From: Oscarella lobularis
Taxonomy: Eukaryota; Porifera; Homoscleromorpha; Homosclerophorida; Oscarellidae
DNA length: 64,000 nucleotides
Reading direction: 5' to 3'
Assembly: GCF_947507565.1 (NCBI RefSeq)
Contig: NC_089175.1
Span: 5,445,733 to 5,509,732, forward strand
A model generated the notes under the pieces. The model saw only the letters and a list, made by a program, of their open reading frames with translations. It had not been told where the DNA came from and did not search any database. Position 1 is the first letter of the stretch; every line of letters begins with the position of its first letter. This document shows positions 44,635 through 57,219 of this stretch, one piece after another. The position numbers were made by a program, and so were the translations under genes.

Positions 44635-47600
44635 ATGGCCGACCCCAAATGGGAAGAACTTCGGTTTCCCAATGCTGTTTCTCTTCTAAGCATAGTTATG
44701 CAGCAGGATGATGGTGATATATTTCTTGATTTACTAGAAGATCAGGGTCTTCTGACCTTCGACGATAAAGATTTCCTATGCTCTCAATCGCCAACAAGAT
44801 CGGGCACTGACGACATGGCAAGCCAACTACTTGATTTCGTGTTCAAAAGTCCTTCAGGAAGTTACGAAAAGTTCTACGAAGTGCTCTGTGGCGTTAAAGG
44901 AGGAAAGGACCTTATAGATCGTATAGAAAGACGTAAGATTTGCTTTGCTTTGATTGCCATTTGCCCAGCGCTGTAACGTCGTCTTTGTTGTCTCGTAGAT
45001 AAAAGTATTCTCAAGGAAGCTCTTGCTTCTGGCTCAGTTCCCATCAATCGATATCGCGTGATGGTGGTCGGTCAAGACGGCGCGGGTAAATCGTGCCTAA
45101 TCGACTCTTTCTTGGATCGTCCCTTCAAGCCCCAAAACCCGAGCACGGACAGCATCGCTATTCACATGGCTGTAACGGCAGCAGAAGGAAAGACGGGACA
45201 GCATCCGTGGCGTCAAGAGGAATACGAGAAGGCGCAGCATTTGAACAAATATCTTGCGGCTGGATATGTGATCACAGAACGACAGCATCAAGTATTATGC
45301 TTTTTCTCTCGCTGTCTCTTATGATCTAATTTTGTTTTCTAAAAGGCAACTGCATTGAACCAAGCACAAGCAGCTTCTTGTGCAAAAGAAACAGGAGCAG
45401 CTACTTATGCCAAAAAGAGAAAATTACATCAAAGGAAATCTCGAAGTGATGAAACTGTAAGTACGGGAAATCTACCTTTATTGTTTGACGCTTTCTCTTC
45501 TTAGGAGCTAGACCAGCATATTGAGGAGATCACCAAAAATGAAAAATTAACTTCGGAGCAACATCAAATGATTGCTGAGTATCTCAGATCAAGCGAAGCT
45601 CTGGCCAGTCTCGAGAAATTCGATGTCATTTCAAAGTTTATCTGGGATTTGGGTGGGCAAGAAAGGTATCTAACGTCACACACGGCATTTATGCCGACCG
45701 CGTTTGAGTACCCTGTATGCATATATTTGCTGGTTTTTGACATCAGCAAAGGTCTTAGCGAGAAGGCAAAATCGTCTTATCGTTTCGAAGGAACTTCAGC
45801 TGGTATTGCTCAAGAATCGTCCATTTTTGACTGCAACAAAGATTTCCTTCAATACTGGTTCACATCAATTGGCATTAGTCATCCTTCTGACATGCCTTCT
45901 CCGTATTTAGGAAAAGACTTAGGTGGTGTCAACTACCCCGCAGTTCTAATCGTTGCCACTCACATTGATAAGGTGAAAAGACTACCAAATTGTGAAGAAA
46001 TTCTTAAATCTCAAAATGCTGAACTTCATAAATTAATCACTGATTCAAAGTGCGAAGATCACATTGTCAGAAACCGTGAAAATGGGCTGTGGTTCTTTCC
46101 AGTTGATAATACCAAGTCTGGGGAAACCAAACCAGAAGAGCGTTGCGAGGGCGTTACAGCAATTGCTTCTTTACTCGACAAGTCGTCAAAGCACTATTGG
46201 TGCCGGAAAGACAAAGCGCGTCTAATACCAGTGGCATGGCTTCGTTTTGAACTTTATCTTCTTTCTTGGAGAATGGGAAAAATCATCAGCGTCGAAACAG
46301 CCATTAAGCTTGCCTATCGCGTTGGAATTAAATATGAGGATGAAGCGCTGTTGGCTTTGATGTTTCTGCACAACCTCGGCGTAATCTTTTATTTCTGGGA
46401 CGTTTCCGAACTGGCGAATTGCGTCATTGTTGATCCTAAATGGCTCATCAATACGGTGGCCGCATTTGTCACCGCTAAAGGGCCCGGAGATGACAAATTT
46501 GAGCGTCGTTGGCGAAATCTTTGTAAAACGGGGAAATTTAGCAGAGAGATGGTACTGAACAAGCTAACGGAAGCAAAGGTGGATCCCAGGGATCAAGAGC
46601 CAGTACTAGAAGTTCTAAGAATGCTGGACATTGTAACTGATTCACCAGAAGCTTCTTCAACGTTCTTTATTCCGTGCATGCTCTCGCAGAAGCCGACGGG
46701 TCCTTCAGTGTGGGAGAAGTATAGTCCAAGCGAAGAGTTTCCTCCGCCTATTATAATTTTTCCTGAAGAAGTGAAGACAATTCCTGAAGTTCTTTTCTTT
46801 CGAATTGTAACGAAATGCGCACGGAAGTATCCAAAAGGGTGTAAGCTTACTCGGAGTCGTTGCCATTTTAGGATACCAAACAATTTGGTGCTTGAGCTGT
46901 TGTTCTACGACAGAGGTGCTTGCTTGATTGTCTCAATGAACGGTGAAGGAGACATGGAAGAGGCAAGGTCGTCAGTTTTACAGGAGGCTAATGTAATTGG
47001 ACAGTTCATATTTAACAGCGTTGAAAGCGCGAAGAAACGAGGAATGACCGGACTGAAGTTTAAGTTTTACTACCAAGTGACTAAATGCGTTCAGAGCAGA
47101 ACGTCCGAGTCGGGGGATGAAACGGAAACTGCTGCCGGCAATCTAAGTTGCCAACTTCCGAACGATGACTGTTTAGTAGAACGTCCTGAGAACTGTAAGC
47201 CAGGTTCTCTATCGGTTGTAATCCTAAACAAATCGGGACAATTTATCGTAAAAGAGCATCTGAAACTTGTTCATCGCTGGTACAAGAAAGAGGTGCGATC
47301 AACAGTTTTTCTGCTCATCAGTTTAATGAAGTAGGTCTTTAGAGTGTCTCCTCACGCCAAGATCGACACCGTGCGTTATTTTTACGTCAAGTACTGAAAC
47401 GAAAACCGTCATGGGATGAGCTAAATACCCTGAGTGATGCTATTGCTTCTGATTGGAAGCCTCTTGCTCGCCGACTTTCAATTCCTGATACCAAAATTGA
47501 TCAGATTGAAAGTGACTGCCGTCGTTGCCGGGAGCAAGCTTACCAAGCTCTAAAACAATGGATGGAACGGGAGTCAAATTCTGCATCAGTGGAAACACTG

Positions 47601-47738
47601 TGTAGAGCCCTTTGCAAAGAAGGTAAGAAGGCTATTGCTGCTAAAGTTTTTAACCTAGACGACGAAGTAATCGATCGTTTCGATGCAAACCCTTTAGGGT
47701 GGTCTGACTGGTTAGAACGTAATTGCACTGTGCTATAA
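44635..47738 (+). CDS. CARD-ROC-COR-DEATH protein, A3
   Basis: Five exons (44635-44932, 44999-45291, 45346-45456, 45505-47292, 47343-47738) splice to 961 residues in phase. The N-terminal CARD-like domain (LLEDQGLLTFDDKDFL) is diverged from A1 but starts MADPKWEEL like A1's MADSKWATL. ROC motifs are GQDGAGKS, DLGGQE and THID. The linker exon has a strongly basic AKKRKLHQRKSR cluster. COR and DEATH follow (DWKPLARRLSI, CREQAYQALKQW). The microexon and DEATH exon are fused here into one exon with no intron. The C terminus is longer than in A1. It is preceded by WD40 relics, as A1 is preceded by the intact WD40 3' end. Confidence 0.85.
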
Positions 47739-48443
47739 CTACACTACAACGTTGTAACCTAGATAATAACTGAGTGGATTGGATGGTGCATCAGTTTTAT
47801 TAAAAAGCGTTCAGGCATATTTGCAGTTTAGATGGTAGACTTTTAGTACGCAACCCGGCCTGTCTTAATAATTAGGATTATCGGTGCTTGTCGTCAATTA
47901 AGATTTTCATTACAGTCGTTTTGTTTTGTTTTGTTTCTTTTTATTGCAACTAATGTATTCAAGCTTTGTGCGACACGACGGACCTAGATCCCAGCGATTT
48001 TGTAATTTTCCACCGAGGGTCCGAGTATGTATCCGCGCAGTATCGTGCACTACATATATTACGTCGATCAAAAAAATCATCTGCATGGTTCAGGCAAGCG
48101 GAAGAAAACGCCATTTTTCGTCGATTATTTGATTAATTTAAGAGAGAGCTCAAAAGTCTACCGATTTTGCTCGTGGAAAATGATATAATGGCACCACTGG
48201 GCTTTATTGCAGTAGCAAAAGGGTTTGCTGAAATAAATGTTACAATTATTATAAATTATTTTTTTAGCAAAACATTGAACATTTTTTCTGAGAGTTTTTT
48301 CCGCACTTGCAATTTTATCCTGCGAGGATCCTCGCTATCCTGCGCATGTAGCGCCACTGTTTTCACCATAGCAGCCCATAGAAGGGACTATGAAGGGACT
48401 ATAGTAGGGCTTCTTTTGTTGTGATAGCGCACGTTACAGGCAA
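47739..48443. other. Spacer between A3 and B3
   Basis: AT-rich with no supported gene. The last 20 bases (TAGCGCACGTTACAGGCAA) are shared with the other type-B starts. Confidence 0.4.
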
Positions 48444-51400
48444 ATGGACGTTCTACGCTATCTTCTCGTTTCTCTGCACGACCGCTTGCCCCTCGGTGAC
48501 GGACTTATCAATTCTCTGTACAGCAATGGCTTACTGAAGCGAAACGACGTAGAGGAGCTCAAACGCAGAAGACGAGACGAGGCAATCGACTGTCTCGTTA
48601 CAGAAATCCTTCCCTTCGTCGACCCAGCCGCATTTCCAGTTTTCTGCAAAGCGCTGCAAGCGAAGAACGCAGAACACGCTCTTCGACCAATCAGAGCGGT
48701 CGTAGAAACAATCGTTCCTCACTTCCAAGGTAGAGCAAGAGTGGGCGTGGTTCCTGTTTTCACTTTCGACTACAATAGGAATTCCGTCCGAGATGGTTTC
48801 GTCGCCTTCCGTCATAATCATTGTCGACATAAGTTTACGAGAATCGTTTTACCGCCAGTTTCCTGCGATGAAAGACCGTCACTTTGCTTCCACTGCTGTT
48901 GAACTGATCTATGCTAATTTGGCGGGTTTCTATCGAAACGCGTGCATGTCGACGCAGAACGTACATGCGTTGAACCGTAAGCTCGTCATTGTAACGGGGC
49001 CACCCGTCGCCGAGTCTCACATTCTGTGCAACCAAATTGCCCATGTTGCAAAGATAGATAGGAATGTCATTGCCTATCATTGTTCTCAGCAAAGAGCATG
49101 GGAGCAGTCGCAACTTTTTTGGTCTAAGCTGGGATGGAGTGTGTCTTCGACTACTACGACTCTGTCTCAAGTTGATAAGAACATATACAAGCAATCTCTT
49201 GCTTCTGGCTCAATTCCAATTAATCGATATCGCGTGATGGTGGTTGGTCAAGATGGCGCGGGAAAATCGTGCCTGATAGACTCCTTCTTGGATCAGCCCT
49301 TTAAAGTCCAAAACTCAAGCACTGACGGAGTTTCCATTCACATGGCTATAACGGCAGCAGAAGGAAAGGCAGGCCAGCACGCGTGGCACAGAGAGAAGTA
49401 TGAGACTGCGCAACATTTGGACAAATATTTTGCAGCTGGATATGTGATTACAGAACGACGCCATCAAGTTATTATGCTCTCAATTTTTCCTTTATAGTTT
49501 TCGATTTAATTTTTGTACTAGGAACTAAAACGCTCGAGACAAACTGATACAACCAAAAGGGAGGCAGATGGAGAAGAGGAGCTGCCTTGGCAAGATGATA
49601 CTATCAAAAACGATACCCTGGTTAAAGATTGTAAAGTGGAGCTAGGCCAAAGTGAAGAAAAACTGCCTACCAAACGACATAAAACAACTGCTGATCCAAG
49701 TGAAGTCACCCCTTCTTATGCTACTCAGGAGCTAGACCGGCACATTGAGGAGATTACCAAGGATGAAAATTTGCCTCCAGAGCAACGAGAAAAGTTGGCT
49801 AAGTATCTCCAATCAAGTGAATACCTTGTCCGTCTTGAGAATTTGGAAGTCAGTTCAAAGCTTCTCTGGGATTTGGGTGGACAAGAAAGGTATTTAACTT
49901 CACACGCTGCTCTTATGCCCGCTAAGTCTGAGTACACGGTGTGCATGTATTTACTTGTCATTGACATCAGCAAGCCCCTTGGCGATAAGGCCGAATCGTT
50001 TTACCGTCCCGGAGGAACTTCAGATAATGTTCCTCTTGCGTTGTCAAGTATTTTGTACAACCGAGATTTTCCTCGGCACTGGTTCACATCAATTTGCGTT
50101 AGTCATCCTTCTGACACGCCTTCTCCGTATTTAGGAGAAGACTTAAAAGGGGTTAGTTATCCCGCAGTTCTAATCGTTGCCACTCACATTGATAAAGTGG
50201 CAAAAATGCCAAATTGTGAAGAATTTCTTGAATCTCAAAACGCCGAACTTGACAATTTGATTCGCAAATTGAAGTGCGTGAATCACATTGTCAAAAATTC
50301 TAAAAACGGACAGTGGTTCTTCCGGGTTGATAATACCAAGTCCGGCCAAACAGAAGACTCTGAGCGTTGCGAAGGAGTCAAAACAATTGCTTCTATACTT
50401 GACAGTTCATCAAAACACTATTGGTCCCAGAGAAACGAAACGCTCCCCATGCCAATAGCATGGGTTCGTTTTGAGCTTTATCTTGTATTGTGGAAAATCG
50501 GTAAGATCATGAGCGTCGAAACAGCCACTAAGCTTGCTTATCGCGTCGGAATAAAATCTGACGAAGAAGCGAAGCTAGCTTTGAAGTTTCTTCACAATCT
50601 CGGCGTGATCTTTTATTTCCATGACGTTCCTGAGCTGGACAATTGCGTCATTGTCGATCCCACATGGCTCATTAAAACCGTGTCCGAATTTGTCCCGGCT
50701 AAAGGGCTTGAAAAGACCAAGTACCAGTTTGATTGGGAAAATCGTTGCTGCGAGGCGGGAGAGTTTAGCAGAGAAATGGTAATGAGCATGCTTGAGAAAG
50801 CAAAGGTAGAGTCTAGAGATCAAGAACCAGTGCTAGACGTTCTAAGAATGCTGGACATCATATGCGATTCACCTGAAGCTTCTTCAAAGTTCTTCATTCC
50901 TTGCATAATCTCGCGAAAATTAACAGGTCCCTCGATGTGGGAGGAATATAGTCCAAACGAAGCGTTTCCTCCGCCCATAGTCATTTTTCCTGAAAAAGTG
51001 CAGACAATTTCCGAAGCTTTTTTCTTTCGAATCGTGACGAAATGCATACGGAAGTATCCGAAGAAATGTGATCTCTCTCGAAATCGCTGTCTCTTTCGAA
51101 TTGGCAGCAATTTAGTGCTTGAATTATTGTACTATGACAGAGGTGCTTGTTTGATTGTTTCAATGACCGGGGAAGGAACCATAACAAGGGCCAAAAAGTC
51201 GGTTGCATATGTGGCACCCGTAGTTAGGCAATTCATACTTGACAGCGTTGCAAATGCGAAGAAACGAGGAATGAATGGACTGAAAAATTGGAATTTTACT
51301 ACCAAGTAGCTGAATGCGACACAACGTCGGTAACCAATTGTCAACTCCCAAACAATGGCTATTTAGTAGAACTGCCTGACGGGGAACCGGATGATTCACT

Positions 51401-51930
51401 CTTCTGCAAATCAAATAAATATTGTACAGACGAACAGTTGGAACGAGTACGTCTCTGGTACAATTGTACGGTCCAAGAGGTACAAGTCAGCATCGCTTCT
51501 GGTCATTGATGCTAATGCTGTATTGTATTCTTTAGGATGGTTTTTCTAAATCTCAAGATCCCTACCGAGGTAAAGTAGACTGTAGTTGTCTGAATGATAC
51601 ATCCGTATTGACTCTTCTCTTGCAGAAAGACTGAAGAAAATGCCTACAAGAGAGGAGCTAATCGATTTAAGTGACGCACTTGTCACCAAGTGGAAGCCTA
51701 TTGCTCGACGTCTGACAGTTTGTGATAAGACCATTGATAAAATTGACCTGAATGAGAGGGATGCCCGGGAAAAGGCTTACAAAGTACTACAGACGTGGAT
51801 AGAGCTGAGACCAGAGTCTGCATCAGTGGAAACACTGTGCAGAGCTCTTTGCAAAGAAGATATGCAGTCTACCGCGGCAAACATTTTAAAACTAAAAACC
51901 GAAGTTCTCTGTCGCTTTGGTAGCAACTAA
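48444..51930 (+). CDS. CARD-ROC-COR-DEATH protein, B3, with a +2 frameshift near 51280
   Basis: Exons 48444-48729, 48779-49467, 49522-51479, microexon 51536-51569 and 51626-51930. The type-B CARD-like domain and the 110-residue module are followed at once by the ROC P-loop (GQDGAGKS) in the same exon, without the long linker of B1. The next exon has a long acidic and basic insert (ELPWQDD, LPTKRHKTT), then DLGGQE, THID and COR. Compared with A1, A3 and B1, two extra bases in GGACTGAAAAATTGGAATTTTACTACC (about 51276-51302) shift frame and give a stop at 51307-51309. After the shift the frame continues normally (FYYQVAEC and following) to a full DEATH domain (KWKPIARRLTV) ending at TAA 51928-51930. 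It is either a recent loss, an assembly error or a truncated protein. Confidence 0.75.
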
Positions 51931-52708
51931 TCCCATTATCGAATATATCTTTAGATGACGAAAGGACGAAATTTCGTTCTTGCCGTAGACCATTTTGCGC
52001 AGCCCGTCTTACTTTTATTTGTCGTTTTTATTTTGTTTTACAGTACTGGATCACTGAGATAGACTCATGCGAACGTTCTAAAGTTCAAGAAGAAGAACAG
52101 TGCTATGCAATGCTACAGAAATGGATGAAGAAGCAAAACGGTAAAGGGAAAGTTTGGGACCTTGCTAGTGCCATCTACAAGTCAGAACTGGAAGACGTTG
52201 TGAAAAACGTTTACGGGCCGAAAGTACTAATTGCATTGCAGGCTGCCAGTACTAGAGACGAAGACAATAGTCAGTAACGAGTTTGCTCAAACCCTGCTGC
52301 CTAGAAGGTAGAAAGGATGTTGCTGCACTAGTTTTGAACTTAGACGACGACGTTCTAAGTGGTTTCGATATTCTACAGTCCTTGTTTTTTATTGTGCGTT
52401 TTTAGCTGATTATTCTAGCGGTGTTGTCATATGTATGGTTAGATGACGGAAGGACGAAATTTTGTTCTTTCAGTGCAGACGTACTATTTTTACGCAACCC
52501 GTTTTGCGCTTTTTATTAATTAATAAATTATAATCGTATTGATTTTTGTACAGTAGACTGCCTGCATGTATGACTTAGAGCAGAGAAAAAAGTCACGGCT
52601 CGTGAACTACAAAAAAGATCATGTACAGTAGGATAGTTTGGGCCAATTAGATTTTTGCGATAGGAAAGCTTTCGATTTGTCGTTGCTATAGCGCACGTTA
52701 CAAAAAAA
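51931..52708 (+). pseudogene. Orphan DEATH-exon 3' part and spacer
   Basis: 52058-52278 is nearly identical to the 3' half of the last exon of B1 (41355-41574), open to the same TAA, but it lacks the first half of the domain and any upstream exon. 52279-52708 then repeats the B1-B2 spacer. This is the left part of a recent duplication that continues through gene B4. Confidence 0.85.
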
Positions 52709-54731
52709 ATGGACGTTCTACGTTATCTTCTCGTTTTTCTGCACGATCGCTTGCCCCTCGGTGACGGACTTATCAATTCTCTGTACAGCAGTGGCCTACT
52801 GAATGGCGTCGACGTGGAGCGGCTCAAACGCGGAAGACGAGACGAGGCAATCGACAGTCTCGTTACAGAAATCCTTCCCTTCGCCGACCCAGCCAAATTT
52901 CCGGCTTTCTGCAAAGCGCTGCAAGCGACGAACGCAGAACACGCTCTTCGACCAATCAGAGCGGTCGTAGAAACAATCGTTCCTCACTTCCAAGGTCAAG
53001 GTAACGTAAGAGTGGGCGTGGTTCCCGTTTTCACTTTCGAAAAATAGGAATCCCGCCCGAGACAGTTTTGTCGTCTTCCTTCATAATCATTGTTGACATA
53101 AGTCTACGAGGATCGTTTTACCGCGAATTTCCTACGATGAGAGACCGTCTATTTGCTTCCGTTGCTGTTGAACTGATCTATGCTAATTTGACGGGATTCT
53201 ATCGAAACGCGTGCATGTCGACGCAGAATGCACATGCGTTGAACCGCAAGCTCGTCATCATAACGGGGCCAGCCACCGCCGAGTCTCAAAATCTATGCTA
53301 CCAGATCGCCAGTCTTGCGAAGATAGATAGGAATGTAATTGACTATCATCATTCGTGGCAAAGTCCTTCTCAGTGCAATCAGTCTTTGGCTACATTAACC
53401 CAGTCTCAAGTTATGCCGCCTTACCGTAGTCGTGACATTCATCTTCACCCATCTCACTCAGAGCCAAATGTGTGGTATCCAAAAGGAAGAGAGTTGTCTT
53501 TTACTAAAGATAGACCAGGGACTCCAGTAACTCCACGTAAGTGAAAGTCAGAAAACATTGACTAATAATGTATGTAAACATATTTATATTTAGTATCTGC
53601 GCGTGCATCATCTTCTCCACAAATTTCTCCTGGTTAATTAATTAGGGACCGTCTTTGGAAATCGATGCTATTTAATATAATATTTATTATTTGTAGGAAC
53701 GACTTCGAGACGTTCTGACGAGTTCTCTTCTTTTCTATCGACGTCGACGACGACGCCAATTGAAGAAGAGAGCTCTGCTCCTTCGTCGATGACTTGGCAA
53801 TCGACTATGACGACTCCAGTTCAAGAACAAAAGGGCCCTTCGTCGATGAGTGACTGGGACGTTACAAAAATTTGCCGTGAACCGACTCCTCAGCAACGTC
53901 AAGTCGGCCCAATAGAAGTCGTGCCGTCATCATCACAGCAGCTGGACCCTAATTTGGTTGATTTGTTTTGCATTGGAAACACGTCGTGTTCTTACACTTG
54001 TTTTTGCAGGTCTCCGAAATTGAAGAGTTCTTGCGACAAAAGGGGATCGATAAAGAAAGTCTGGCGCAGTCCCTGAATTTACGAGGTGGACATGAAGAAG
54101 GTACAGACATCTTCCAACCAAAAGTCTCTTTTGTTTCACTGTTTGAAGCTAGCTCAAAGACCAAGAGGGAGTCAGTCTGCTCCAGCTCCGAGCCGACCTA
54201 CCGCACCGCCAGAACGTAGTAAATTCCAAGTCGGAGAGGGTGAGGGATACATTATTTTGGCCACGATGTTCCACTACATGTATTGATTTTCAGCTGAATC
54301 TGAGCCGTTGGGTCAGGTTGTATCTTCTGCTCAGCCACCCGTCGCTATGGAACCGCCCGGCTCAGCTCACAATCCTCTCTTCTTGTATCATACGCCAAGC
54401 AATACTCAACGAAGCAGCACAGCAGAATCACAAGCAGTCCAGCAACATCCACAACGATCGCAAAGCTACCTGGCTACTTCCGAGGACTCGAGAGCATTAA
54501 GCAATATGTCGTTCGGAAGTTACGCTAATCGAAATCAAAATCGTTCCACTGGCAGCATGCCAACGCCAGATTCCTTACATACCAGTTCCAGTATTGTTCC
54601 TACGATGCCAAGCCGAGACAGTGCTCCAGCGGAAGAACGTAAGCAAAGGGAGTGTCTTCGATTGTTTACCATGTTTTCTCATAGTAATGTCGTCTTCGAC
54701 GCCTATGTCAGACCGAGAAGAAGAGCACTGA
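52709..54731 (+). CDS. CARD-linker protein without ROC-COR-DEATH, B4
   Basis: Eight exons (52709-52994 or 53000, 53048-53536, 53594-53632, 53697-53956, 54010-54100, 54153-54239, 54294-54638, 54685-54731) splice to about 547 residues in phase. It has the type-B CARD-like domain, the 110-residue module and the Ser/Pro/Gln-rich linker, and it then ends at a TGA in 54729-54731 after SDREEEH. The frameshifts of B2 are absent, so this copy may make a functional short protein: an adaptor or dominant-negative form with a single death fold. Its 3' end lies about 190 bases from the end of the convergent CFAP45 gene. The last exon is uncertain. Confidence 0.7.
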
Positions 54732-54922
54732 ACCGTGTTGGCAGTTACTATGCATACGTCGTCGTTGTTTTTTTTCATAGGAAGTGTGCCTACGTACACT
54801 ATGCTCTAACAGATACAATCACAGGTAAACGAGACACTAAATCCCTACTTAAAATACTTTATTCACCAGAAGAATACCAGCACTCGGTCAGTCAGTCAAT
54901 AGTACTTCGTCTCTCTCTCTCT

Positions 54923-57219
54923 CTACGACGCGCTGAACGTCGTCGGCGGCCCGTTGATTCGTCGACTGACTTCGGCGCAGTACTTCTCCGGTATTCCGGC
55001 CTCTCGCAGCTCCTGAAGCTTTCTCATCTTGATCTGATTCAATTTCTCGCGTCGCTCGCGCGCCTCCTGATCAAGTCGAATTCCCTCGTCGAAGAACGAC
55101 TTGCGTTCCTGTATCGTCTCCTGCTCCTTTTGACGAATCTGTCCGCGCACTTCGTCGGCGTGCTGACGACGATTTTCATGTCGACGTCGCTTCAATTCGC
55201 GATCGCGTTCCACCGCCTCTTCCTGGGCGATGAGAACGCGATCGAATTCAGAGCGATCACGTTGAGCCTTCACATAGGAGGATAGTATAGATTATGTTAT
55301 TTTTCATCATGTGTGTCTCTCTATTACCTGAACGGCGAGGAAGTGCTCCTTGTGTTTGACCTGTTGCTGTCTAGCCATTCTCAAATGTCGCTCAGTCTCA
55401 GATCTATAAAGGAAAAGGTAATCTATTAATCTTATTATTATTAGACAAGTCGTCCTTGATTTATATGCTATGCATTTAGAGTAAAGTTTCAGGGAGAGAA
55501 CACCATTTGATCAGATCTACACAGTAAGTAACCCCTTTTCTAACTATTATCTGAAGACATCTATCTCTTTTTTTCATATGCTCTGCATTGAGAATACCAT
55601 CTGATCCACACAGTAAGTACTGTATCCCTCTTCTAACTACTAATAACAGTCTAATAAATCGTTTAGATGAAGACATGATGCCTCAGGATTTATTCCTCTC
55701 ATATGGTAAGACCAACTCCACTACACGTACTAGGATTTTCCCCCTTACTTCTTCGTTGCCTCTTCTCTCTCTTTCTTTCTCCACTCTCTCTCGTACGCCT
55801 CCTGGTGTCTGCGCGCTCGCAACGCGTCCTTCTCCGCCTGCTTGTCCTGCTCGCGCTCCTGCATCGCTCTCAGTCGCGCAATCTCCTTCTCCTTCTCTAT
55901 CTTCTGCAACTCCAACTCCTTCAAGTAGGCCGCCTCGCGTTCCGCTTTCGCCTTCGTGTACTCCATCACTTTGGCGTCCTCCAACTTCTCCCGTTCCTTA
56001 TTCCGCTCCTTGATCTTCTGAATCTCCTCGTTCGCTTTCGCGACGTCGACCATGAGCTTCAGTTGGACTTCGCGTTTGCGCTGCAAGCTCTCCATGTCCT
56101 CGCGTTGGAGTTTGTCGAGATATTGCAGCATGGCCTGTTGTTCCTGATCGCGACGCTCTTCGTCGAGAATTCGCTGCTGTTGGCGTTCGACGATCTGTTT
56201 CTGGAGAACGTGGGCGCCGCGCTGGCGTTCGGTTTGCTTTTGTTTCACTGGAAATGAAAAAAATTGATAAATCAATTATAATTTTTTTAATTTTATTGAC
56301 CTGATTTTTCGTATTCTTCTAGACCTCGTTGTCTTTCTATTTCCATCATCATGTCAAGGCGTTGCTAGGTTTGAGAAAATTCAATTATAAATATTTTTAA
56401 TTTTCTTATGGGTGACGTACTTCTTCTTCTTGGATTTCTTTAGAGATGAGTTTCTTCTCTTCCAGCTGGGCGTCGCGTATGGTGTGACATTTCGCGTTCA
56501 AGATCAACTAAGAGAAGATGTTTCAAGAGATGATGGATGATAGTGAGAGACATACCTCATTCAGTTTCTTGATTTCGTCCTCTTGCTCTTCCATCTGCGT
56601 ACGAGCTTTCGAGAGAAGATACTGGGACTGTTCCTGAGCTTCCTGTAAGATTGCATTGATGATGAATCAAGACTTCTCTATATAGCGGTTTTCTTTTACT
56701 TGTTCTAGATCAGATGTCTTTGCATTTCTCGTTCTATACTGTTCCATATGCTCCATGTCATTCTTTCTAGTATTGCAAGCATCCTAATGAAGGTTAGAAT
56801 CATACTAAATTAGTACATTAGGTTCTCGGTTGCAAACCTGCTGTTCTTCTTTGTAAGATTTAGCTGCTTCTTTGAGTGTTTGGCGTTCTTGCTTAGTCAA
56901 AACTCGAGAAGCAGCCTATATAGAATAGAGTCTATTATTGAAACCCCCTGCCTTAGCTAAGCTCCCAATCTAGTCTACCTTGATTCGACTAAATTCTCCT
57001 GAGCCAAGTATAACTGTTCTCCCAGTTGGATCAACATGAGAAGGGACTCTATATAATTAATTAAAGATGTACATAATTAAACCATTAGTTGTGGTTTCCT
57101 TACTTGATTGTACGAATTAGATCTTTGGTAATGACCTGAACCACTTCCGGGTCGTCGCTCGATTTTTGGGCACGCCTTCCAAACAGTTTCTTATCTGAAT
57201 ATTCAAAAGTTTGAGCCAT
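54923..57219 (-). CDS. CFAP45: Cilia- and flagella-associated protein 45 (CFAP45/CCDC19)
   Basis: Multi-exon gene on the minus strand, from ATG at 57217-57219 (MAQTFEYSDKKLFG) to the stop at 54923. Exon 2 joins to give TVILGSGEFSRIK. Large exons at 55745-56275 and 54923-55273 encode long Glu/Lys/Arg/Gln-rich coiled coil. The C-terminal sequences (QEREQDKQAEKDALRARR, REWRRK-like, then LQELREAGIPEKYCAEVSRR) are as I remember vertebrate CFAP45. CFAP45 is a microtubule inner protein of motile cilia that stabilises axonemal doublets. Intermediate exons at about 56290-57060 also encode coiled coil; their exact ends were not all fixed. The gene implies an organism with motile cilia or flagella. Confidence 0.9.

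Noticed and set aside
54640-55285. Continuation of the plus-strand frame beyond B4 into 55285
   Set aside because: The right part is antisense to CFAP45's last exon; a donor at 54639 and a short last exon to 54731 fit better.
55703-56257. Leu-rich plus-strand frame of 184 codons
   Set aside because: It is the antisense shadow of the CFAP45 coiled-coil exon on the minus strand.
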